From an uncultured Gammaproteobacteria bacterium (GTDB lineage: Bacteria > Pseudomonadota > Gammaproteobacteria > Pseudomonadales > Pseudohongiellaceae), in assembly GCA_903837345.1 (NCBI GenBank), contig CAILUG010000009.1:1-64000 (forward strand): a stretch of 64,000 nt of DNA, read 5' to 3'. Each line of letters opens with the position of its first letter. Position 1 is the stretch's first letter. Below are positions 19,989-30,019 of the stretch, in pieces. Made by a program: the position numbers and the translations under genes. The notes below the pieces were generated by a model. The model searched no databases. It had not been told where the DNA came from and was given only the letters and a program-made list of their open reading frames with translations.

Positions 19989-21146
19989 ATGCAAATACCC
20001 GAACTGCGGCGTTGGCTGCAATTGACTCTCGCCTATAAACTCAATGCAGTGCGCCTGAAACAACTGCGCACGTTGGCACCAACCATTGATGCCCTGCTTG
20101 CAATAACCCACACAACATTCTGCGATTCGCTTATGCCGGCAGAGGTGTGGCCGTTCTTCTCGGCCTGGCAAGAGGGAACTGTAGATGCAGCAACTGCAGA
20201 ACTGGTTGAGGCATCGATCGAATGGGCAAGCGCAAGCGGCCACTCTGTGATTGCGTTCGGGGACAGCCGCTATCCACCACTCTTGGCCACGTGCAACGAT
20301 GCGCCGCCGCAACTGTTTGTGTGGGGCAATCCGGTGCTGTTGTCATTGCCGCAAATTGCCATCGTCGGTTCACGCAAGCCCAGTGCTGATGGTCGCCGCC
20401 ATGCACGACGGTTCGCAGCGGCATTGACAGAGCGTGGCTACCAGATCACCAGCGGCCTGGCGCTGGGCATCGATACCGAGAGTCATCAGGGAGCACTGGA
20501 AAATGCAGGCAAAACCATTGCTGTGCTCGGCAGCGGCCTGGCCAGCATCTATCCGAAAAGCAATGTGGCACTGGCTGCCAGCATTGCGCAGCAGGGAGCC
20601 GTAGTCTCTGAATTTCCTCCCCATACGATCGCTGAAGCGTGGCACTTTCCCGAGCGTAATCGCATTATCAGCGGGCTGTCTCATGGCGTGGTGGTGGTGG
20701 AAGCGGCCGAGCAAAGTGGCTCTTTGATAACAGCGCGTCTTGCCGCAGAGCAAGGGCGCGAAGTGTTTGCAATTCCCGGTTCCATCAATAATCCGCTGGC
20801 ACGCGGTTGCCACCGGTTGATACGGCAGGGTGCCAAGCTGGTGGAAAGCCCGGACGAGATCATTGAGGAAATGCCGGCATTATTGGCATGGGAGCGCGAT
20901 CACAATGTACAACCGGTCGCTGGCCGGCAAACACCGGGAGCAAGCGAGGCAGTTCCACGCTCACAATTGCCTTCCATGGCAAAAGCGGCGCTTGCGCATA
21001 TTGGTTATGACCCGGTTTCGCTGGAAAGCCTGCTCTTCCACACCGGGGCGGCTGCGGAGCAATTGTTGCCTGCGCTCACACAGCTCGAATTGGGCGGCCT
21101 CATCGAGCTGCAGGATCAAGCATATGTTTTGTCGGCTCGTGGTTGA
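19989..21146 (+). CDS. dprA: DNA processing protein DprA (Smf)
   Basis: DprA protects incoming single-stranded DNA and loads RecA during natural transformation; many non-competent bacteria also keep it. The 385-residue protein has the extended Rossmann fold with IVGSRKPSADG, TSGLALGIDTESHQGAL, AVLGSGLASIYP, FPERNRIISGLSHG and AEQSGSLITARLAAEQGREV. A C-terminal winged-helix-like segment follows. It lies 42 bp after the LysM gene and 39 bp before tsaC. Confidence 0.94.
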   Translation: MQIPELRRWLQLTLAYKLNAVRLKQLRTLAPTIDALLAITHTTFCDSLMPAEVWPFFSAWQEGTVDAATAELVEASIEWASASGHSVIAFGDSRYPPLLATCNDAPPQLFVWGNPVLLSLPQIAIVGSRKPSADGRRHARRFAAALTERGYQITSGLALGIDTESHQGALENAGKTIAVLGSGLASIYPKSNVALAASIAQQGAVVSEFPPHTIAEAWHFPERNRIISGLSHGVVVVEAAEQSGSLITARLAAEQGREVFAIPGSINNPLARGCHRLIRQGAKLVESPDEIIEEMPALLAWERDHNVQPVAGRQTPGASEAVPRSQLPSMAKAALAHIGYDPVSLESLLFHTGAAAEQLLPALTQLELGGLIELQDQAYVLSARG

Positions 21147-21185
21147 TGCGAGAATGCACCAGCAACATTCAACAGCCTGTAATCG

Positions 21186-21743
21186 ATGATCACACAACAT
21201 TTGCAAAAGGCGCTGGAAGTTCTCCAGGCCGGGGGTGTCATTGCCTATCCGACTGAATCAGTTTGGGGATTGGGGTGTGATCCTTTCAATCCGTTGGCGG
21301 TAGAAAAAATCCTGCGGCTGAAACATCGTCCGGTAGATAAAGGCCTGATTGTAGTCGCAGCCGGCATTGAGCAAATTGAGTCACTGGTACGGCCGTTGAG
21401 CAGCGAGCAACAAGCCTTGCTCAAATCGACCTGGCCGGGCCCCACCACTTGGCTGTTGCCTGATCCGGATCAATGTTTTCCCGGCTGGATTCGCGGTAAC
21501 TTTTCCAGCGTCGCGGTACGCATCAGCGCGCATCCATTGGTGCACAAGTTGTGTGTTGGCTTTGGCGGTCCGCTGGTATCGACCTCGGCAAATCCGGCAT
21601 TGCTGCCGCCGGCACGAACGCGTTTGCGGGTAGTGCGCTGGTTTGGTCGGCATGTGGATTATGTGTTGCCGGGCCGTCTCGGCAGCAACGACAAACCCAG
21701 CACCATCCGCGATTTGCAAAGCGGCAGGATCATACGCAGTTGA
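21186..21743 (+). CDS. tsaC: L-threonylcarbamoyladenylate synthase, TsaC type
   Basis: TsaC makes the threonylcarbamoyl-AMP used to build t6A37 in tRNAs. The 185-residue protein is a short YrdC-domain form, without the C-terminal Sua5 domain. Visible motifs are GVIAYPTESVWGLGCDP near the N-terminus, ILRLKHRPVDKGLIVV and GPLVSTSANP. It follows dprA and precedes hemF as in Pseudomonas and many other gammaproteobacteria. Confidence 0.93.
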   Translation: MITQHLQKALEVLQAGGVIAYPTESVWGLGCDPFNPLAVEKILRLKHRPVDKGLIVVAAGIEQIESLVRPLSSEQQALLKSTWPGPTTWLLPDPDQCFPGWIRGNFSSVAVRISAHPLVHKLCVGFGGPLVSTSANPALLPPARTRLRVVRWFGRHVDYVLPGRLGSNDKPSTIRDLQSGRIIRS

Positions 21744-21753
21744 CAGCAGTTGA

Positions 21754-22692
<939 letters not shown>

Positions 22693-22695
22693 CTC

Positions 22696-23517
22696 ATGGC
22701 AGATCGCTACGCAGTGATGGGCAATCCGGTTGCGCACAGCAAATCGCCGCGCATACACGCGCAATTCGCCCGCGAAACCGGACAGGACCTGGTCTATGAA
22801 ACCTTGCTGGTGGAGCCCGGCCATTTTGCCGACGCGGTGAAGGGCTTTTTTGCCGCTGGCGGCAAGGGCCTCAACATCACCGTGCCGTTCAAACAGGAAG
22901 CCTGGGCTCTGGCTGCGCGGCACTCGCAACAAGCTGCGCTGGCCGGGGCTGTGAATACCATGTTTTGTGATGAATCCGGGCAACTGCAGGGTCATAACAC
23001 CGATGGCATTGGCCTGGTGCGCGACATCCTTCGCAATCACGGCGGTGTGCTGGCAGGAAAATCGGTGCTGATCCTTGGCGCTGGTGGTGCCACCCGCGGC
23101 ATTCTGTTGCCGATATTGCAGGAAAAACCAATGGCGATCTGCATTGCCAACCGGACGGTAAGCAAAGCGCAGGAACTGGCTCAGCTGTTTTCCCCCTACG
23201 GCAAGGTCAGCGCCTGCGGTTTCGACAGTTTGAGTGGCCAGCAATTCGATTGGGTGATCAATGCCACCGCTGCCAGCTTGCAGGGTGAGCTGCCGCCGTT
23301 GCCAGCGGGATTGCTTAAGGACGGAGCCTGGTGCTACGACCTTATGTACAGCAAGGATGCTACGGTGTTTTGTCAGTGGGCCCGCCGGCAGGGAGCGCAA
23401 CAGTCGCTTGATGGACTCGGCATGCTGGTGGAACAGGCCGCAGAAGCATTCCTGCTATGGCGGGGAGTGCGCCCCACTACCACAGGCGTGCTGGCAGCAT
23501 TACGGGCCGGCGGATAA
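22696..23517 (+). CDS. aroE: Shikimate dehydrogenase
   Basis: AroE reduces 3-dehydroshikimate to shikimate with NADPH in aromatic amino acid synthesis. The 273-residue protein has the substrate site NPVAHSKSPRIHAQF, the catalytic lysine in NITVPFKQEAW, the NADP-binding LILGAGGATRGI and the NADP specificity motif NRTVSKA. It is 3 bp downstream of hemF and so probably co-transcribed. It converges with the carbonic-anhydrase-like gene. Confidence 0.96.
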   Translation: MADRYAVMGNPVAHSKSPRIHAQFARETGQDLVYETLLVEPGHFADAVKGFFAAGGKGLNITVPFKQEAWALAARHSQQAALAGAVNTMFCDESGQLQGHNTDGIGLVRDILRNHGGVLAGKSVLILGAGGATRGILLPILQEKPMAICIANRTVSKAQELAQLFSPYGKVSACGFDSLSGQQFDWVINATAASLQGELPPLPAGLLKDGAWCYDLMYSKDATVFCQWARRQGAQQSLDGLGMLVEQAAEAFLLWRGVRPTTTGVLAALRAGG

Positions 23518-23520
23518 CCG

Positions 23521-24066
23521 CTAGCTGATGGTTTTTGAATCCGCCATGTGCAGATTCTTCAGTTTGACGTAGTGGCCTGCGCTGTATTTGAGAAATTCCA
23601 GCTCTTCAGGCTTCAGCTCGCGAATGCGTTTGGCAGGAGAGCCCACATAGAGGCCGCCGCTTTGCAGGACTTTGCCGGGCGAAACCACGCTGCCCCCCCC
23701 CACGATCACGTCCGGCTCTATCACGGCGCCGTCCATGACAATCGCTCCCATGCCTATCAATACCCGGTCACCGACAGTGCAGCCGTGCAGGATGGCTTTA
23801 TGGCCAATGGTGACATCGGCGCCGATCTTGAGCGGAAAACCCAAGGGCGGGAACGATTCCCGGGATGTGACATGCAGCACCGAACCATCCTGGACATTGG
23901 TGCGATCCCCGATACTGATGTCGTGCACGTCACCCCGGATGGCAACCAGCGGCCACACCGACACATCAGCCCCCAGCGTGACTCTGCCGATAACCACCGC
24001 GCTGGCATCGATAAAGACGCCTTCAGCAAGGGCGGGGGTGTAATGGAGGTAAGTGCGGACAGTCAT
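23521..24066 (-). CDS. yrdA: Gamma-carbonic anhydrase family protein
   Basis: The 181-residue protein is a left-handed beta-helix of hexapeptide repeats, clear from about residue 25 to 150 (for example VVIGRVTLGADVSVWP and ILHGCTVGDRVLIGMGAIV). Metal-ligand histidines appear in VLHVTSRE and TIGHKAILHGC. Relatives such as YrdA bind zinc, but carbonic anhydrase activity is not certain for all. The start is the ATG at 24066 (MTVRTYLHYTP). The same neighbour arrangement beside aroE is common in gammaproteobacteria. Confidence 0.88.
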   Translation of the reverse strand: MTVRTYLHYTPALAEGVFIDASAVVIGRVTLGADVSVWPLVAIRGDVHDISIGDRTNVQDGSVLHVTSRESFPPLGFPLKIGADVTIGHKAILHGCTVGDRVLIGMGAIVMDGAVIEPDVIVGGGSVVSPGKVLQSGGLYVGSPAKRIRELKPEELEFLKYSAGHYVKLKNLHMADSKTIS

Positions 24067-24160
24067 GGGGAATCTCGCTTGCGTGGCAAAGGCGCATTCT
24101 ATGCCTAGCAGTGCCTGGTATGGGAACCTGGGCCAATACTGCTTTGCAGGTCGTTTGTGA

Positions 24161-24174
24161 TTGATATGGATCAT
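24161..24174. promoter_or_regulatory. FNR/Anr-like box upstream of the cox operon
   Basis: TTGATATGGATCAT matches the FNR/Anr consensus TTGAT-N4-ATCAA at nine of ten positions. It lies about 50 bp upstream of a TATAAT element in front of coxB, placing its centre near -65. Oxygen-dependent control of the oxidase would make sense, but the match alone is not proof. Confidence 0.45.
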
Positions 24175-24195
24175 GCGAAAAGCCTTATTATTCGG

Positions 24196-24226
24196 GTGAC
24201 AAGCATTGGGGGGCTATTGTTATAAT
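24196..24226 (+). promoter_or_regulatory. Probable cox operon promoter
   Basis: A perfect -10 element TATAAT (24221-24226) is preceded by GTGACA (24196-24201), with a long 19-base spacer, so the -35 is weak. It is 125 bp before the coxB start. I see no other gene in the 284 bp between the yrdA-type gene and coxB. Confidence 0.45.
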
Positions 24227-24350
24227 GCGCGCCGTTTGTGCGCACGTAACCCAACGTAATTTCAAGCTTTCCTGGCTCCAGCAGCCCGGTAGCCTGTACC
24301 TATTAGGTTGCCTGTAAACTGAATAATTTCAAGCTGTGGAGAAAGGGCAC

Positions 24351-25547
24351 ATGCTGCCAACGTTGTCGACCAACACCATTTCATCTTTTTTCAGCGCTTT
24401 TTGCCGTCGTTACAGCCGCCTGTTGTTGGCGCTGACGTTGGTGTTCAGCTCGCCAGCGCTACTGGCATCCTGGACCCTCAACATGCGGGAAGGCATCACG
24501 GAAATCAGCCGGGAAACCTACAACCTGCACATGACCATCATCTGGATCTGTGTGGCGATCGGCGTGGTGGTTTACGGCGTGCTGTTCTATTCGCTGTTCG
24601 CCTATCGCAAATCCAAAGGCGCGGTTCCTGCCACTTTCTATCACAACACCACCGCCGAAATTATCTGGACCGTAATCCCCTTCATCATCCTGATTGCGAT
24701 GGCAGTTCCTTCCACCAAGGTGCTGATGAAGATCTATGACACCGACGATTCCACGATGGACATCCGGATCACCGGCTACCAATGGCGCTGGCAGTACAAA
24801 TACCTCAACGACAAAGGAGCCCCGGTTGTCTACTTCAGCAACCTGTCCACCCCCGCCGAACAGTATGAAAACTTCCCCGGCAAAATCAGTGCAGAAAAAG
24901 GCGAGCATTATCTGCTGGAAGTGGATGAGCCGCTGGTTATCCCGGTCAACAAGAAGGTCCGCTTCCTGCTGACCTCTGGTGATGTAATCCATTCCTGGTG
25001 GATGCCTGATTTTGCGATCAAGAAAGACGCCATCCCCGGCTTTATGAATGCTTCTTCTGTGATTGCTGAAAAAACCGGCATCTACCGCGGCCAGTGCGCG
25101 GAATTGTGCGGTCGCAACCACGGCTTCATGCCTATTGTTGTAGAAGTGAAAGAGCAGGCTGATTTTGACAAGTGGTATGCCGAAAAACAGGAAGCTGCCC
25201 AGAAAGTGGCCGACATGACCAGCAAGGAATTCACCAGGGAACAGTTGGTGGAGATGGGCCAAACGGTCTACAACACCTACTGCATGGCCTGTCACCAGGC
25301 CAATGGTCAGGGTTTGCCACCCACCTTCCCGGCGCTGGCCGGCAGCAAAGTGGCCAACGGTCCGCTGGAAGGCCACCTCGATACAGTACTGCACGGCCGC
25401 AAAGGCACTGCCATGGCAGCGTTTGGCACCCAGTTGAGCCCGGTGGATATTGCCGCCGTGATCACGTTCGAACGTAATTCCTTTGGCAACAAGATGGGCG
25501 ACATGGCAACTCCGCTGCAGGTTTACCAGTTGCAGCAAGCCAAGTAA
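24351..25547 (+). CDS. coxB: Cytochrome c oxidase subunit II with fused cytochrome c domain
   Basis: Subunit II accepts electrons at the CuA centre. The 398-residue protein starts with a signal peptide ending near ALLAS, then two membrane spans. The periplasmic CuA domain has ligands in HSWWMPDF and CAELCGRNHGFM. A C-terminal class I cytochrome c domain follows (CMACH near residue 310), so it has its own haem, as in caa3-type enzymes and Pseudomonas CoxB. The ATG at 24351 is preferred over a GTG at 24336 because GGAGAAAGG lies just before it. Confidence 0.95.
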   Translation: MLPTLSTNTISSFFSAFCRRYSRLLLALTLVFSSPALLASWTLNMREGITEISRETYNLHMTIIWICVAIGVVVYGVLFYSLFAYRKSKGAVPATFYHNTTAEIIWTVIPFIILIAMAVPSTKVLMKIYDTDDSTMDIRITGYQWRWQYKYLNDKGAPVVYFSNLSTPAEQYENFPGKISAEKGEHYLLEVDEPLVIPVNKKVRFLLTSGDVIHSWWMPDFAIKKDAIPGFMNASSVIAEKTGIYRGQCAELCGRNHGFMPIVVEVKEQADFDKWYAEKQEAAQKVADMTSKEFTREQLVEMGQTVYNTYCMACHQANGQGLPPTFPALAGSKVANGPLEGHLDTVLHGRKGTAMAAFGTQLSPVDIAAVITFERNSFGNKMGDMATPLQVYQLQQAK

Positions 25548-25598
25548 GCCAAACCCCCCGAATCAGAATCAAGTATTGCGAAGATTGAGGACCACTCC

Positions 25599-27170
25599 AT
25601 GGCAACCGGACACGACGATCATCACCACGGCCCAGCCAAAGGTTTAACCCGCTGGCTATACACCACCAACCACAAGGACATTGGCACCTTGTACCTGTGG
25701 TTCAGTTTTGCCATGTTTCTGCTTGGCGGCACCTTTGCACTGGTGATCCGCGCCGAGCTGTTCCAGCCTGGGCTGCAGTTTGTGGACCCCAACCTCTTTA
25801 ACCAGATGACCACCATGCACGGACTGGTGATGGTGTTCGGGGCGGTGATGCCGGCCTTCGTGGGCTTGGCCAACTGGATGGTGCCCATGATGATCGGCGC
25901 TCCCGACATGGCATTGCCCCGCATGAACAACTGGAGCTTCTGGATCCTGCCGTTCGCATTCGCAATGATGTCTTCCACCCTGTTCATGGATGGCGGCGGA
26001 CCCAACTTCGGCTGGACTTTCTACGCGCCGCTTTCCACCACCTTTGCGCCGAAATCCGTCACCTTCTTCATTTTTGCGGTACACATGATGGGGGCCTCCT
26101 CGATCATGGGGTCGATCAACATCATCGCCACCATCCAGAACCTGCGCGCTCCCGGCATGACCTACATGAAAATGCCGCTGTTCGTGTGGACCTGGCTGAT
26201 CACTGCCTACCTGCTGATTGCGGTAATGCCAGTACTGGCCGGCGTGGTAACCATGATGCTGTTCGATATTCACTTCGGCACCAGCTTCTTCAGTGCAGCC
26301 GGTGGCGGTGACCCGGTGTTGTTCCAGCATGTGTTCTGGTTCTTCGGGCACCCCGAGGTTTACATCATGATCCTGCCGGCCTTCGGTGTGGTGTCAGAGA
26401 TCATCCCGACCTTTTCGCGCAAGCGACTGTTTGGCTATGACTCGATGGTATATGCCACCTCCTCGATCGCATTCCTGTCTTTCATCGTGTGGGCCCACCA
26501 CATGTTCACCACCGGCATGCCGCTGGCAGGCGAACTGTTCTTCATGTACTCGACAATGCTGATTGCGGTGCCAACCGGTGTGAAAGTGTTCAACTGGATC
26601 ACCACCATGTTCAAAGGCTCACTTTCGTTTGAAACACCGATGCTGTTCGCAATCGCGTTTGTGGTGCTGTTCACTTGCGGCGGCTTTACCGGCTTGATGC
26701 TGGCCATTGCGCCTGCTGACTTCCAGTACCAGGATACCTATTTTGTGGTAGCCCACTTCCACTATGTGCTGGTACCAGGCGCAGTGTTCTCGATCATGGC
26801 TGCCGCTTATTACTGGCTGCCGAAGTGGACCGGCAACATGTATGACGAGAATCTGGGCAAGCTGCATTTCTGGCTGTCGTTCATCGGCATCAACATCTTG
26901 TTCTTCCCGCAGCATTTCCTGGGTCTGGCCGGCATGCCACGACGCGTTCCTGACTACGCGCTGCAGTTTGCCAACTTCAACATGGTCTCCAGTATCGGCG
27001 CGTTCTTTTTCGGCTTCAGCCAGCTGCTGTTGCTGTTCATCGTGATCAAAACCATAAAAGGTGGCAAGAAAGCGACTGCCCAGGTGTGGGAAGGCGCAGA
27101 AGGTCTTGAGTGGACGTTGCCGTCACCGGCTCCCTACCACACCTTCAGCACGCCTCCGCCGATCAAATAA
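25599..27170 (+). CDS. coxA: Cytochrome c oxidase subunit I
   Basis: Subunit I holds haem a and the haem a3-CuB oxygen-reducing site in the inner membrane. The 523-residue protein has about 12 spans. Key stretches are MTTMHGLVMVFG (haem a ligand), FWFFGHPEVYIMILPAFGVV (CuB histidine and the cross-linked tyrosine), WAHHMFTTG (two CuB histidines) and VVAHFHYVLVPG (haem ligands). The second of these also carries the glutamate of the D-channel. It is 51 bp after coxB. Confidence 0.98.
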   Translation: MATGHDDHHHGPAKGLTRWLYTTNHKDIGTLYLWFSFAMFLLGGTFALVIRAELFQPGLQFVDPNLFNQMTTMHGLVMVFGAVMPAFVGLANWMVPMMIGAPDMALPRMNNWSFWILPFAFAMMSSTLFMDGGGPNFGWTFYAPLSTTFAPKSVTFFIFAVHMMGASSIMGSINIIATIQNLRAPGMTYMKMPLFVWTWLITAYLLIAVMPVLAGVVTMMLFDIHFGTSFFSAAGGGDPVLFQHVFWFFGHPEVYIMILPAFGVVSEIIPTFSRKRLFGYDSMVYATSSIAFLSFIVWAHHMFTTGMPLAGELFFMYSTMLIAVPTGVKVFNWITTMFKGSLSFETPMLFAIAFVVLFTCGGFTGLMLAIAPADFQYQDTYFVVAHFHYVLVPGAVFSIMAAAYYWLPKWTGNMYDENLGKLHFWLSFIGINILFFPQHFLGLAGMPRRVPDYALQFANFNMVSSIGAFFFGFSQLLLLFIVIKTIKGGKKATAQVWEGAEGLEWTLPSPAPYHTFSTPPPIK

Positions 27171-27183
27171 GACAGAAGCGTCG

Positions 27184-27765
27184 ATGTCTGAAAACGGCCA
27201 GCAACGCAAAAGTTTCAGCGACAATGCAAAACTGGTCGCCAAGCTGGTGTTGGCCGTAGTTGCAATGTTCGGGTTCGGGTTTGCACTGGTACCGATATAC
27301 GACGTTTTTTGCAAAGTCACCGGATTGAATGGCAAGACTGGCGGCAGAGTAGTTTACGAAGCGGCCGCGGCTGATGTTGATCTTTCAAGAACTGTCACCT
27401 TGCAGTTCGTGACAATGAATAACATCAACATGAACTGGGTGTTTCATCCGGAGCAGAACCAGATTGAGGTTCACCCCGGTGAGCTGAATGAAGTGAAGTT
27501 TTATGCGAAGAATCCTTCGTCAGTGAGAATGGTCGCCCAGGCAGTACCAAGTGTGGCACCGTCGGGTAGTGCCAGCTTTCTGCACAAAACCGAATGTTTT
27601 TGTTTTACCCAGCAAGTGCTGGAAGCAGGACAGGAAATCGAAATGCCGGTGCGCTTTTTTGTAGACAAGGCGTTGCCCAAGGATGTGCACAAGATGACGC
27701 TGTCCTACACGCTGTTTGATGTAACCGAAAATTTTGTCGGCACACCGAAGCTGAGCGCCAACTAG
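27184..27765 (+). CDS. ctaG: Cytochrome c oxidase assembly protein CtaG (Cox11)
   Basis: This is a membrane-anchored periplasmic copper chaperone that builds CuB in subunit I. From the ATG at 27184 it has 193 residues: one N-terminal span (LVLAVVAMFGFGFALVPIY) and then an immunoglobulin-like domain with the copper-binding CFCFTQQ motif. YDVFCKVTG after the span is also typical. It starts 13 bp after coxA. A longer open frame from 27061 overlaps coxA and is not conserved. Confidence 0.95.
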   Translation: MSENGQQRKSFSDNAKLVAKLVLAVVAMFGFGFALVPIYDVFCKVTGLNGKTGGRVVYEAAAADVDLSRTVTLQFVTMNNINMNWVFHPEQNQIEVHPGELNEVKFYAKNPSSVRMVAQAVPSVAPSGSASFLHKTECFCFTQQVLEAGQEIEMPVRFFVDKALPKDVHKMTLSYTLFDVTENFVGTPKLSAN

Positions 27766-27840
27766 AAAGCAACATAATAGAAAGTGACAAATAGAAAGTA
27801 TCAACATCATTGAAGTTGTATTGAGAAAAGGCTGAACAAC

Positions 27841-28776
27841 ATGGCTACTCCAGACAAGCACACCACTCCCGGCGGCTACGAACCCTATTACGTGCCTGAC
27901 CAGTCGAAATTTCCGATCCTGGCCTCCCTCGGGCTGTCGATCATGATGATTGGGCTTGGCAACACGCTCAATGACATCAAGTCCCAGCACGGCAGTACTG
28001 CCTCCGCGTGGGTGGCCTTCGCCGGTTTCTTCATTCTGGGTTGTGTGCTGTTCAACTGGTTTGCCACCCAGATCCGCGAAAACTTCCAGGGCCTGCCCAG
28101 CGCCCAGCTGAAACGCTCCTATGTGCTCGGCATGTACTGGTTCATCTTTTCGGAAGTGATGTTTTTCTGTGCGTTCTTCGGCGCGCTGTTCTATGTCCGC
28201 AACTTTTCCGTGCAGTGGCTGGCTGGAGTGGGTGAAAAAGGCATCAGTCACGCACAGTGGCAAGACTTCCAGGGCACCTGGCCGGTAATCAACAACCCGG
28301 ATCCAAAAACCTTTGCCAATCCGGAACAGTCGATGGCGTGGCGCGGCTTCGGCGAAGCGCTGAGCTATTTGCCGTTGTGGAACACCATACTGCTGCTAAG
28401 TTCCAGCGTAACGGTGCACATTGCCCATGTTGCGCTCAAGAACAAAAACCGCAAGCAGCTTACCATCTGGCTGGGGCTTACCGTTCTGCTCGGCATTACC
28501 TTCCTTGTGCTGCAAGCCAGGGAATATACGGAAGCCTATAAAGAGTTGGGTTTGACTCTGCACTCAGGCATCTACGGCTCCACTTTCTTCCTGTTGACCG
28601 GCTTCCATGGTTTCCACGTAACACTGGGTGCCTTCATGCTGTCGGTAATGTGGTTCCGTGTACTCAAGGGCCATTTCAAGCCGGAAGATCATTTCGGATT
28701 TGAAGCAGCATCCTGGTACTGGCACTTTGTTGATGTGGTGTGGGTGGGACTGTTCTGCTTCGTCTACCTGCTCTAG
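27841..28776 (+). CDS. coxC: Cytochrome c oxidase subunit III
   Basis: Subunit III stabilises the oxidase and supports proton uptake. The 311-residue protein has about seven spans. The conserved stretches are FSEVMFFCAFFGALFYVRNF, HSGIYGSTFFLLTGFHGFHV and WYWHFVDVVWVGLFCFVYLL at the end. It follows ctaG by 75 bp, and a strong hairpin terminator lies 62 bp after its stop. Confidence 0.97.
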   Translation: MATPDKHTTPGGYEPYYVPDQSKFPILASLGLSIMMIGLGNTLNDIKSQHGSTASAWVAFAGFFILGCVLFNWFATQIRENFQGLPSAQLKRSYVLGMYWFIFSEVMFFCAFFGALFYVRNFSVQWLAGVGEKGISHAQWQDFQGTWPVINNPDPKTFANPEQSMAWRGFGEALSYLPLWNTILLLSSSVTVHIAHVALKNKNRKQLTIWLGLTVLLGITFLVLQAREYTEAYKELGLTLHSGIYGSTFFLLTGFHGFHVTLGAFMLSVMWFRVLKGHFKPEDHFGFEAASWYWHFVDVVWVGLFCFVYLL

Positions 28777-28838
28777 GTACTGGCAACTGCCTGCGGGCAG
28801 CGACATGACGAAAGAGTAAGCGAGAGAAGTACAAAGGA

Positions 28839-28869
28839 GTGCGCGCTACGAAGGTAACGCGCACTTTTT
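28839..28869 (+). terminator. Rho-independent terminator after coxC
   Basis: GTGCGCG pairs with CGCGCAC, an inner TAC/GTA extends the stem, and five T residues follow. It should end the coxB-coxA-ctaG-coxC transcript. Confidence 0.85.
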
Positions 28870-28915
28870 GCTTTAGGGACTTTCTATTTATATTGGACTC
28901 AGGGCTGTATTGGGT

Positions 28916-29149
28916 TCAAGGCTGTTGTATTGGTTGGCCCGCATGATGCCATGGAGCATTCAGCGCGAGCTGGCCCGTGAAGATGCCATAAGTAATTGTG
29001 AGCATCAGCAGAATCGCCAGCGTGATGCGTACACCCAGGGCATAGAGTGTGCGCTTGGTTGAGCCCTGGTCCTTGAAGAAAAAGACAGCGCCACTGAACA
29101 GGCTGAGCACAATGGCGATCAGCAGCACAACGATGATGATTTTCAGCAT
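28916..29149 (-). CDS. DUF2909 twin-transmembrane protein
   Basis: The 77-residue product has two membrane spans (about residues 3-26 and 38-60) joined by a charged loop (FKDQGSTKRTLYALGVR). Members of this family are found opposite the cox genes, between coxC and surf1, in many gammaproteobacteria, which points to a link with oxidase assembly. No activity is known to me. It is divergent from the SURF1 gene. Confidence 0.8.
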   Translation of the reverse strand: MLKIIIVVLLIAIVLSLFSGAVFFFKDQGSTKRTLYALGVRITLAILLMLTITYGIFTGQLALNAPWHHAGQPIQQP

Positions 29150-29261
29150 GGCAAGTCTCGCGTAGCCGGATTGAATCGGGGATGGCGGCCAGAGTAAACC
29201 ACCACGGCAGGCACGACGAGCAAATTTTTACTGATCACAAACCCTGACAGACCACGAAACC

Positions 29262-30017
29262 ATGAGTGCAGGATTCACAGGCAGAATACGCAACTTCCGG
29301 TTCGACTGGAAGCTCAGCTTGTTGACGGCATTGTTGATGCCGTTGATGCTGAGTCTGGGCTTCTGGCAATTGCGTCGGGGAGACGAAAAGGTAGCACTGC
29401 AAAACACCTATGACGCAAGACAACACGAAACCCCGGTGCCGCTGGATTCACTGGATCCGGCACAGGATCTGCAATATCGCCAGGTGCAGTTCAGCGGCCA
29501 CTATGACAACAGCCATGTGTTTCTGCTCGACAACCGCACCAATGCCGGTCAGCCAGGGTATGAAGTGATCGTGCCGGTGCTTGCCGATGCGGGCAGGATA
29601 GTGCTGGTCAATCGCGGCTGGATCGCACAGGGACCTTCGCGCCAGAGCTTGCCAACCATTGCTGCGGTTGAGGGTGAGGTTTCAGTGCAAGGCAGCATTT
29701 ACCAGAATGTCGGCAAGCAGGTGGTACTGGGAGCTGATATCGAGGCTGCCGGCTGGCCCAAGGTGGTAGAAACACTGGATCCGGTGCGTATGGCAGAATT
29801 GGCGGGAATTGCTGACCAGAGGCAGGTGTTTCCGTACTCGGTACGCCTGGCCGAGCTGGCACCCGGCGTACTGACAAGGTTCTGGCCGGTTATCAGCATG
29901 ACCCCCGAGCGGCACCGTGGTTATGCAATGCAGTGGTTCATGATGGCACTGGCACTGGCAGCACTTTATTTGTTTTACAGCACCAAACCTGAAATCAAAC
30001 CGGACAACGAACAATAA
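29262..30017 (+). CDS. SURF1 family oxidase assembly protein
   Basis: SURF1 helps insert haem a into subunit I. The 251-residue protein has one span at each end, the classic SURF1 plan: N-terminal TALLMPLMLSLGFWQLRRGDEK and C-terminal YAMQWFMMALALAALYLF. The periplasmic part carries QFSGHYDNSHVFLLDNRT and IVLVNRGWI. It begins a second cox-related operon, with spacings of 2-14 bp through to the SCO1 gene. Confidence 0.92.
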   Translation: MSAGFTGRIRNFRFDWKLSLLTALLMPLMLSLGFWQLRRGDEKVALQNTYDARQHETPVPLDSLDPAQDLQYRQVQFSGHYDNSHVFLLDNRTNAGQPGYEVIVPVLADAGRIVLVNRGWIAQGPSRQSLPTIAAVEGEVSVQGSIYQNVGKQVVLGADIEAAGWPKVVETLDPVRMAELAGIADQRQVFPYSVRLAELAPGVLTRFWPVISMTPERHRGYAMQWFMMALALAALYLFYSTKPEIKPDNEQ

Positions 30018-30019
30018 CC

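Noticed and set aside
24459-25538. 359-codon open frame on the minus strand
   Set aside because: It mirrors coxB exactly and has no independent support.
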